DNA from: an uncultured bacterium | Lineage (GTDB): Bacteria; Chloroflexota; Anaerolineae; JACIWP01 | Reading direction: 5' to 3' | Length of the DNA stretch: 13,431 nucleotides | Assembly (NCBI GenBank): GCA_903872005.1 | Contig: CAIQJD010000935.1 | Span: 1 to 13,431 of the forward strand | Shown: piece after piece, positions 1 through 5,925 of the stretch | Layout: the number at the start of each line of letters is the position of its first letter | How positions within the stretch are numbered: position 1 is the stretch's first letter | Notes under the pieces: generated by a model | Database searches by the model: none | Told to the model about the DNA's origin: nothing | What the model saw: the letters and a program-made list of their open reading frames with translations, nothing else | Program-made: the position numbers and the translations under genes

Positions 1-89
1 AAGCGGCGCTGCGGCGCTCTATGGCGCGCTTGAAGGTCGCCGAGCGCGTGCGAGCAGTGCGCGGCCGGCGTCCGCCATCGGAAGGATAG
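1..89 (+). CDS. atpC: C-terminal end of probable F1Fo ATP synthase epsilon subunit (partial)
   Basis: An open frame enters from the left edge (first full codon at base 3) and ends at TAG 87-89. The 28 visible residues read AALRRSMARLKVAERV followed by a basic tail, RAVRGRRPPSEG. From memory, an Ala/Arg-rich helix with the pattern ALxRAxxRLxVAE followed by a basic tail is typical of the end of the epsilon subunit, whose C-terminal helices can inhibit the rotary ATP synthase. Placement just upstream of mreB fits a housekeeping region. The identification rests on one short helix, so another protein with an amphipathic basic C-terminus is possible. A methionine codon at base 21 lies in the same frame but is probably internal. 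Confidence 0.55.
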   Translation, partial: AALRRSMARLKVAERVRAVRGRRPPSEG

Positions 90-158
90 GGTTCGCGCCG
101 GCGGGGCGAGGTCGCTGCCCCGGCACAATACACGCGTGGTAGTACGCACCGACTTGTG

Positions 159-185
159 GTTGCCGGCCCTGCGCCGGCAACTTTT
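159..185 (+). terminator. Terminator-like hairpin with T-run in the mreB leader
   Basis: GTTGCCGGC (159-167) and GCCGGCAAC (173-181) are perfect 9-base inverted arms around a 5-base loop, followed directly by TTTT (182-185). This is the form of an intrinsic terminator. It could end transcription of the upstream, probably atp, operon. It finishes only 2 bases before the GAGGAG element used by mreB, so any mreB transcript started upstream must read through it. That makes an attenuator or a translation-modulating role possible. Confidence 0.6.
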
Positions 186-206
186 ATGAGGAGCAGAGCA
201 AGTCTC

Positions 207-1220
207 ATGTTCGGCAAGCAAATTGGCATTGACCTGGGCACGGTCAACGTGCTGGTGTGGGTCAAAGGGCGCGGCGTCGTGCTGCAAGAACCTTCCGTGG
301 TGGCGATCTCGGCCAACGAGAACAAAATCGTCGCCGTGGGGGATGAAGCGCGCGCCATGCTCGGCCGCACGCCGGAGAGCATCGAAGTAGCCCGACCAGT
401 GCGCGATGGCGTCATCGCCGACTACCTGGTCACAGAAGCGATGCTGCGTTACTTCATCAGCAAAATCTGCGGGCGCGGGCGCATCTTCCGGCCGCGCATC
501 ATGATCAGTGTGCCGGTCGGCGTGACCAGCGTCGAAAGTCGCGCCGTGCATGACGCGGCCATCCAGGCCGGCGGGCGCGAAGCCTACCTGATCCCCGAAC
601 CGCTGGCTGCCGCCCTGGGGGCCAATATGCCCATCGGCACCCCCACCGGCAACATGGTCGTGGATATCGGCGGAGGCACCAGCGAAGCCGCGGTCATCTC
701 CATGTATGACATTGTGGTCGCGACTTCTGTGCGTACCGGCGGCAACAAGATTGACGAAGCCATCATCAGCTACGTCCGCAAAAAATATAACCTGATGATC
801 GGCGAGCAGACCGCCGAAGAGATCAAGATCAATATCGGCAGCGCCATGCCGTTGGACGAGGAGATGAAGATGGACGTGCGCGGCCGCGACCAGGTCGCCG
901 GCCTGCCCAAGACCATCACCATTACCTCCGGCGAAGTGACCGAAGCCATCGCCGAGCCGATCAGCCAGATTCTCAGCGTGGTGCGCGCGTTGCTGGAAAA
1001 GACCCCGCCGGAGCTGGCCGCCGACGTAATTGATCGCGGCATGATGCTGACCGGCGGCGGCGCGTTGCTGCGTAACATGGATCGCCTGCTGACCAAAGTG
1101 ACCGGCGTCCCCTGTTACGTGGCCGACGACCCGATGGCCTGCGTGGCAATTGGCGCTGGCCGCGCCCTGGATACCTTCGCCATCATGCGGCGCTTCCAGT
1201 CGCCCACCCTGGGTAACTGA
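207..1220 (+). CDS. mreB: Rod shape-determining protein MreB (bacterial actin homologue)
   Basis: MreB polymerises with ATP on the inner face of the membrane and positions the wall-elongation machinery. With the start at ATG 207 the protein has 337 residues and begins [12 protein letters not shown], the usual start for this family of about 330-350 residues. Actin-fold motifs are in place: phosphate loop 1 IDLGTVN (about 8-14), Glu-Pro at 131-132 after the LIP strand, phosphate loop 2 DIGGGTSE (153-160) and the adenosine motif [10 protein letters not shown] near residue 290. A GAGGAG element at 188-193 lies 13 bases upstream, a rather long spacing. The frame stays open back to GTG 156, but that extension would translate the leader hairpin and has no MreB-like sequence. 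No mreC or mreD follows, so this gene is separate from a canonical mreBCD operon. Its stop is one base from the stop of the convergent gene. No convincing promoter was found. Confidence 0.95.
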   Translation: MFGKQIGIDLGTVNVLVWVKGRGVVLQEPSVVAISANENKIVAVGDEARAMLGRTPESIEVARPVRDGVIADYLVTEAMLRYFISKICGRGRIFRPRIMISVPVGVTSVESRAVHDAAIQAGGREAYLIPEPLAAALGANMPIGTPTGNMVVDIGGGTSEAAVISMYDIVVATSVRTGGNKIDEAIISYVRKKYNLMIGEQTAEEIKINIGSAMPLDEEMKMDVRGRDQVAGLPKTITITSGEVTEAIAEPISQILSVVRALLEKTPPELAADVIDRGMMLTGGGALLRNMDRLLTKVTGVPCYVADDPMACVAIGAGRALDTFAIMRRFQSPTLGN

Positions 1221-1221
1221 T

Positions 1222-2427
1222 TCACGGCCGCGCGGCGAAGACCTCGCTCGGTTTCAGGACCATCAGACGGCCGGCCTCGGGGCCGGCCGTTCCCGTCCAA
1301 AGCAGCCCCTGCGCCGGCGCCAGAAGCACGAATGTCGTCGCGTCCCCCTGCGCGAACCCACGCAGCGCGGCCGTAGATTTCTCAATCCCCAACCAGCCCA
1401 CATTGGCGCGCGCCAGGCCCTCCAGCCTGTCCCAACGCGCCTGGGCCTGGGCCAGCGCGGCCGGCGAAAGGATCGGCGTCTGCGTCAGGCCCAGCTCCGC
1501 ATCGTGGAAGAGGCCGACGCTGGTCCACGCATTCAGCTCGCCCAGCAGCCGGCGCTGCTGGCGCGCGCTGAACTCGATGCCGGCCGCTTCGCCCGCCGCG
1601 CCGGCAAAGAAGAGCTGCCCCCCGCCGGCATGCGGCCAGGCCATGAGCGCGGCGATGGTTTCGGCCGGCGGCGCGTTCAGCTCCAGGGCCAGGCGCAGCA
1701 GGATCGGGATCGGCAGGCCGGTGGCCTGGCGGTCGGCCGAGGGCAGCGGCAGGGCCAGGCCGGCCGCTTCATCATCGGCGTAGCCGGCCAGTCCGCCCAG
1801 CCAACCCGGCTGGGCCAGGAGCAGTGTCGGCGGCGCGTCGGCCGGCTGCCGAGCCGCCCAAATCGGCGCCGCGCCCAGACTGATGACGCCGCCCAGCAGA
1901 GCCGCGCCATCCAACGTCGCCGCGCCCCAGGCGACCAGGCCGGCCGTTGGCGGCAGATCATCCCCGCTAAATTCCAGCGCCAGACTGTTCAAGAGCCAGA
2001 TATCTTGCTCGCGCACGCCGGCGCCGCGCGCCATGCCGCGCGCCTCGGCGCGCAAAGCCGGCGACAGCCGGACGCCCAGTTGATCGGCGCGCGCCGGGCA
2101 GGCGCGCCAGCTATCGCCATGCGTCTCGGCGCAGGCGCGCCAGGCGGCGCTGACGCCGGCGCGAATTTCCTCGCGCAGCCGCGCCCCCTGTTGCAGCCCC
2201 ATCTCCTCGGGCGACCCGCGTAGCCCGATCACGCGCGCGCTGGCCCCCTCGCTCTCCCAGAGCGTCTCGCCGGCCGGCGCAATGCGCTCCCCGCCGGCGG
2301 CCAGCGGCGCGGCTGGCGGCAAGGCAAAGCCGGCCGCCGCCAGGGCCACCAGCAGCACATACAGTGCGACGCGCCAGGGCCGCAATCGGGGCGACGGGCG
2401 GCCGGCGCCGGACAGCGCCTCGCTCAT
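1222..2427 (-). CDS. Exported/membrane-anchored protein resembling C45 acyltransferase/peptidase family, probably degenerate
   Basis: A 401-residue protein. Residues 18-38 form a hydrophobic segment after basic residues (a signal peptide or anchor), so the bulk is probably extracytoplasmic. From about residue 66 it follows the layout of the C45 family (acyl-CoA:6-aminopenicillanate acyltransferase-like Ntn hydrolases): LRGSPEEMGLQQGARLREEI (69-88), then ARGMARGAGV with DIWLLNSL (129-149), then AWGAATLDG (166-174). In that family a Cys nucleophile sits about seven residues before the Gly of the AWG motif; here the position holds Thr161, and the usual GRNLDW-like segment downstream is GGVISLG. 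Either activity is lost or Thr replaces Cys. The ATG overlaps the der stop by 4 bases (ATGA), so the two are probably translationally coupled. The substrate is unknown, and the family call rests on motifs seen by eye. Confidence 0.55.
   Translation of the reverse strand: MSEALSGAGRPSPRLRPWRVALYVLLVALAAAGFALPPAAPLAAGGERIAPAGETLWESEGASARVIGLRGSPEEMGLQQGARLREEIRAGVSAAWRACAETHGDSWRACPARADQLGVRLSPALRAEARGMARGAGVREQDIWLLNSLALEFSGDDLPPTAGLVAWGAATLDGAALLGGVISLGAAPIWAARQPADAPPTLLLAQPGWLGGLAGYADDEAAGLALPLPSADRQATGLPIPILLRLALELNAPPAETIAALMAWPHAGGGQLFFAGAAGEAAGIEFSARQQRRLLGELNAWTSVGLFHDAELGLTQTPILSPAALAQAQARWDRLEGLARANVGWLGIEKSTAALRGFAQGDATTFVLLAPAQGLLWTGTAGPEAGRLMVLKPSEVFAARP
1267..1290. terminator. Perfect 10-bp hairpin at the convergent mreB 3' end
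   Basis: ACGGCCGGCC (1267-1276), a 4-base loop TCGG and GGCCGGCCGT (1281-1290) form a perfect GC-rich stem, 47 bases past the mreB stop. There is no T-run on either side, so it is not a classical intrinsic terminator. It could still slow polymerase or protect the mreB 3' end. It lies inside the last codons of the opposing C45-like gene (around residues 380-387), so it also serves as coding sequence. Confidence 0.4.
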
Positions 2428-3779
2428 GCGTTATCTTCGTGTTGGCGGAAGGTGAATTTCAAGGGTGTGCCTTCGAAGGCGTATTCTTCGCGCAGCCGGT
2501 TCTCGATGTAGCGTTGATACGAAAAGTGCACCAGGCGGGTATCGTTGACGAAGAAGAGGAACGTGGGCGGGTTCACATCCACCTGGCTGGAATAGTAGAA
2601 TTTGAGCCGCCGGCCGGACTTCGAGGGCGGCGAATGGCGCTCCACTGCCTCGGCCATGATGCGGTTCAGCGCGGACGTCGGCACGCGGCTCACGCGTTGC
2701 ACCTGCACCCGCAACGCCGTGGGCAAGACGGTCTGCACCCGCTGCCGCGTCTTGGCCGAAATGAAAATCACCGGCACGTAATCGAGGAACTTTAGCTCGG
2801 CGCGCAGCCGGGCGGTATGCTCGTTCATCGTGTAGGTGTCTTTGACCACCAGGTCCCACTTGTTGACGACCACCACGACGCTCTTCTGCGCCTCCAGGAT
2901 ATAGCTGGCGACATGGGCGTCTTGCGCGGTGACGCCCTGAGTGGCGTCCAGGAGCAGCAGCACCACATCGGAGCGGGCGATGGCGCGCATCGAGCGCAGG
3001 ACGCTGTACTTCTCAATGCCGGGGTCCACTTTGCCGCGCCGGCGGATGCCGGCCGTGTCAATCAAGACGATGGGTTGGCCTTCCCATTCGAGATAGGTGT
3101 CAATGGCGTCACGCGTCGTGCCGGGGATATTGCTGACGATGGCGCGCTCTTCGCCCAGCAGGGTATTGAGCAGCGACGACTTGCCCACATTAGGCCGGCC
3201 GACCAGGGCCAGGCGCACCAGGTTGGGAATCTCGGGCTGCGCCTCTTCGGCCGGCAGATCGCGGACGATCTCGTCCAACAGATCGCCGACGCCCAAACCG
3301 TGCAGCGCCGAAATGGCGTGGGGCGTCCCCAATCCCAGTTGATAGAACTCGTAGACGCTTTCGGCGCGCTGATCGTTATCGGCCTTGTTGACGGCCAGGA
3401 TGACCGGCTTTTGCGAGCGGCGCAGCACATCGGCGATCTCCTGGTCGGCGGCGATCATGCCCTGGCGCGCGTCGGCCACCACGATGACCACATCGGCCTC
3501 GTCAATGGCGATCTCGGCCTGGGAGCGGATTTGCGCCACATACGGCTCGGAGGCGACAGACTCCGCCGGCCGACGCTCCGTTTCCGAGCCGATTTCCATG
3601 CCGCCAGTATCTACGACGATGAAGCGCCGATCATTCCATTCGGCTTCGCCATACAGGCGGTCACGCGTGGTGCCGGGGATATCTTCGACGATGGCTTCTT
3701 GCCGGCCCACCAGCCGGTTGAACAGGGTGGACTTGCCCACATTGGGCCGGCCCACCAGGGCGACGATTAGCGATGACAT
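2424..3779 (-). CDS. der: GTPase Der (EngA), 50S ribosome assembly factor
   Basis: Der carries two tandem GTPase domains and a C-terminal KH-like domain and is needed for maturation of the large ribosomal subunit. The 451-residue protein shows both domains. The first has P-loop GRPNVGKST (10-18), DTGG (57-60) and NKAD (131-134); the second has GRPNVGKSS (194-202), DTAG (241-244), NKWD (307-310) and SAK (341-343). The KH-like domain follows from about 355, including a basic KSGRRLKFYY stretch (387-396) and ending after FTFRQHEDNA. The length is typical of the family. The loop after the first DTGG (61-80) looks a little longer than in E. coli Der. The ATG has a GGAG 11 bases upstream and lies 20 bases after the cdaR stop. 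Its TGA overlaps the next ATG by 4 bases, so the gene sits inside an operon. Confidence 0.97.
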   Translation of the reverse strand: MSSLIVALVGRPNVGKSTLFNRLVGRQEAIVEDIPGTTRDRLYGEAEWNDRRFIVVDTGGMEIGSETERRPAESVASEPYVAQIRSQAEIAIDEADVVIVVADARQGMIAADQEIADVLRRSQKPVILAVNKADNDQRAESVYEFYQLGLGTPHAISALHGLGVGDLLDEIVRDLPAEEAQPEIPNLVRLALVGRPNVGKSSLLNTLLGEERAIVSNIPGTTRDAIDTYLEWEGQPIVLIDTAGIRRRGKVDPGIEKYSVLRSMRAIARSDVVLLLLDATQGVTAQDAHVASYILEAQKSVVVVVNKWDLVVKDTYTMNEHTARLRAELKFLDYVPVIFISAKTRQRVQTVLPTALRVQVQRVSRVPTSALNRIMAEAVERHSPPSKSGRRLKFYYSSQVDVNPPTFLFFVNDTRLVHFSYQRYIENRLREEYAFEGTPLKFTFRQHEDNA

Positions 3780-3799
3780 AACGCTGCAAACTCCAATGT

Positions 3800-5086
3800 C
3801 TAACGTGGGGGGCGCGGCGTGAAGGTCGGCGTCGGCGCAATCTGCGTCGGCGTGGGCGTCGGCTCCGCCCCGGGCCGCACGGTAATTTCTACCTGGATCT
3901 TCGGCGGCACGATGCTCTTGACCGTAATCCCTTCTGGCTGCAAGACAATCGGCTCCACCTGGTAGCTGCCGGCGTCCAGGTTGATCAGGTTCAAGATCAC
4001 TTGCACATCTTCCAGACGCAGCGCGTCCAGCTTGGGCAGCGGCCCGGAGAGAATCACGTCCACCGTGCGCGGGGATGGCGCGCTCAACAAGAAGGGCGCC
4101 AGCCCATGCACCACCACCTCACGCTGCACAGTCAGGCTCGATTCGATGGGCGTGACGCTGATGGCGACCTGCACCGCTTGCGACCCCAACACCGAGACGC
4201 TCTCCGGCAATACCAGGGCCGCCCGCTCCAGGACATCGGCGGTCGCGCCGTTCACCTGGATCGGCGCCGTCTCCAGATAACCGGGGATCTTCTCGATGGT
4301 ATCCGGGTCGCCGATGGCGGTGATGATGGACGGATCCACCGAGACGTTGCTGATGCGATAGCCGGTGGCCGGCTGGCCGCGCCACACCACGCGCACCGAT
4401 AGATTGCGGAAGCCGCGCTTCTGCACGATGGGCACTTTGACCGTGATGATGCCGGGATCAATCTTGACGTCCACGTTCTCCCCATACGCATCGGTCGCGC
4501 GCAGGTTGACCTTGCGCTCCACCGTGGCGTTGGCATCGCGCAGATAGAAGTCGGCGATGACTTGCGTGACCTGATTGACCAGCGGCTCCGCGCCGGCCAC
4601 CGTCACCGTGATAGGATTGATGGTGATCTCCTCGGCGCGCAGCTCAAAACCAAAGGGCGGCGAATCGAGGATGTCTACCCGCGCCGGCATCTCCACGCGC
4701 TTGAAATGCTCCAGTTGAAGGCTGACGGCGCTGGGACGCTCTTCGACGATTTCCACGTTGCGGTCAGAGCATTCAACCGCCACGTCTACCTGGTTCAATC
4801 CGATTTTGGCCTGGGCCAGGTTCACCTGGGCGCGGCAGCTTTCAACCGTCAGGTCGCTCCAGCTACTTTGCGGGGCGCGCAGCGTCAGACGCACCACCGC
4901 CGGCGCTTCGCCGACAATGATCGTCCCTTCTGGCTGATTGATCACCTTGATCGGGATCGGCTCAGACCAGGCTTCGCGTTTGATGGGGTTCTCCTCGCTG
5001 ACGGCGACCGTCCAGACGATGGTCGCCAGAGAGAGAGCCAGCAAGATAGAACCGATGTCGCTCAGGAGCCGGCGTAATGTCTTCAT
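3800..5086 (-). CDS. cdaR: YbbR-domain protein, CdaA regulatory protein CdaR
   Basis: CdaR-type proteins are anchored by one N-terminal helix, carry several extracytoplasmic YbbR domains and modulate the membrane diadenylate cyclase CdaA. Here a single membrane segment (about 11-30, in GSILLALSLATIVWTVAV) is followed by about four beta-rich YbbR-like modules (roughly 45-125, 130-215, 225-310 and 318-405). These carry recurrent patterns such as VDVAVECSDRN and PxxVTVxGxxxxV. The 428-residue protein ends in a Thr/Pro-rich tail (AEPTPTPTQIAPTPTFTPR), common in exported Chloroflexota proteins. It lies 18 bases downstream of cdaA, with an AAGGA ribosome site just before ATG 5086, as expected for a cdaA-cdaR pair. 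In Firmicutes the pair is usually followed by glmM; here der follows. Confidence 0.88.
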   Translation of the reverse strand: MKTLRRLLSDIGSILLALSLATIVWTVAVSEENPIKREAWSEPIPIKVINQPEGTIIVGEAPAVVRLTLRAPQSSWSDLTVESCRAQVNLAQAKIGLNQVDVAVECSDRNVEIVEERPSAVSLQLEHFKRVEMPARVDILDSPPFGFELRAEEITINPITVTVAGAEPLVNQVTQVIADFYLRDANATVERKVNLRATDAYGENVDVKIDPGIITVKVPIVQKRGFRNLSVRVVWRGQPATGYRISNVSVDPSIITAIGDPDTIEKIPGYLETAPIQVNGATADVLERAALVLPESVSVLGSQAVQVAISVTPIESSLTVQREVVVHGLAPFLLSAPSPRTVDVILSGPLPKLDALRLEDVQVILNLINLDAGSYQVEPIVLQPEGITVKSIVPPKIQVEITVRPGAEPTPTPTQIAPTPTFTPRPPR

Positions 5087-5104
5087 CGTCCTTCACATCC
5101 CGGC

Positions 5105-5911
5105 CTATTCGGGCAGCGCGCGGCGCATGTTTTGGCCCTGGTAAAAGGCCCGCAGCACGCTGGCAAGCCGGCCCTGCCCCAGCCGGCGGATCATGCGCCC
5201 ATCGTGCGCCACAGAAATGATGCCTGTCTCTTCGGAAACGATAAGCGCCACGGCATCCGATTGTTCGGTGATGCCCAGGGCGGCGCGGTGGCGCGTGCCC
5301 ATGTGCCCAAGCGCCGGCACATGCTCGGCCAGCGGCAACAGACAGCGCGCCGCCACAATGCGGTCGCCGCGTATGATGACCGCCCCATCGTGCAGCGCCG
5401 TGTTCGGGAAGAAGATGGTCTGCAAGAGTTCTGAAGTCGCCGCCGCGTCTACCTTCGCGCCGGTTTCAATATAGTCCTGCAGGCCGGTGGTGCGCTCCAG
5501 GACGATCAGCGCCCCGTGCTTGCCGGCCGAAAGGGTCTCGCAGGCGCTCACCAATTCCTGGATCACCTGCTCCACCTGTTCTTCGCGCCACTGCCGGCCG
5601 AGAATATGGCCGGTGCGCCCCAGCCGTTCCAGCCCGCGCCGCAGCTCCGGCTGGAAGATGACCGGGATGGCAATGAGCAGCGCCGAAATACTGTTCCGCA
5701 AGAGCCAGGTGAACGCGCGCAGGCGCAGCAGGCTGCTCAACAGGCCGATGAGCAGCACCAGCAGGATCATGCCGCGCAGAAGCTGGATGGCCTGCGTCCC
5801 CTGGAAGAGGCGCAAAATCAAATAGAAGATCAAGGCCACCAGCAGGATGTCCAGGACATTGACCCAGGTGAGCGTCCGCAGCGCCCCTAACGCTTCGAGC
5901 AGGCTCGTCAC
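5105..5911 (-). CDS. cdaA: Diadenylate cyclase CdaA (c-di-AMP synthase)
   Basis: CdaA condenses two ATP into cyclic di-AMP, a second messenger controlling potassium and osmolyte transport and wall homeostasis. The 268-residue protein has about three N-terminal membrane segments (roughly 17-34, 45-62 and 70-86), then a DisA_N catalytic domain. The signature motifs are present: DGA at 175-177 (in TALHDGAVI) and RHR at 207-209 (in GTRHRAALG), followed by SEETG (226-230). Length and layout match CdaA rather than soluble DisA. The start is GTG, with GGAGG 5 bases upstream. It begins 14 bases after the TPR gene and is followed 18 bases later by its regulator cdaR, so the three are probably co-transcribed. 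Confidence 0.96.
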   Translation of the reverse strand: MTSLLEALGALRTLTWVNVLDILLVALIFYLILRLFQGTQAIQLLRGMILLVLLIGLLSSLLRLRAFTWLLRNSISALLIAIPVIFQPELRRGLERLGRTGHILGRQWREEQVEQVIQELVSACETLSAGKHGALIVLERTTGLQDYIETGAKVDAAATSELLQTIFFPNTALHDGAVIIRGDRIVAARCLLPLAEHVPALGHMGTRHRAALGITEQSDAVALIVSEETGIISVAHDGRMIRRLGQGRLASVLRAFYQGQNMRRALPE

Positions 5912-5925
5912 AACCGCCTCCCGTC

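Noticed and set aside
97..124. Imperfect GC hairpin after the putative atpC stop
   Set aside because: Arms GGGGC/GCCCC pair, but the outer GCCG/CGGC needs a bulge and shares a base, and no T-run follows. The hairpin at 159-181 is much better.
156..206. Upstream extension of mreB from GTG 156
   Set aside because: It would translate the terminator-like hairpin and adds residues unlike any MreB start. ATG 207 gives the family's usual MFGxxIGIDLGT start.
289..340. Possibility of a defence or mobile system in the window
   Set aside because: No nuclease, transposase, integrase, reverse transcriptase or toxin-antitoxin pair was found anywhere; every frame with motifs is a housekeeping, envelope or metabolic gene.
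1150..2223. Long plus-strand open frame opposite the C45-like gene
   Set aside because: Its product is Arg/Gln/Gly-rich with no recognisable motif, and it is antisense to a frame with a signal peptide and family motifs. It is a by-product of high GC.
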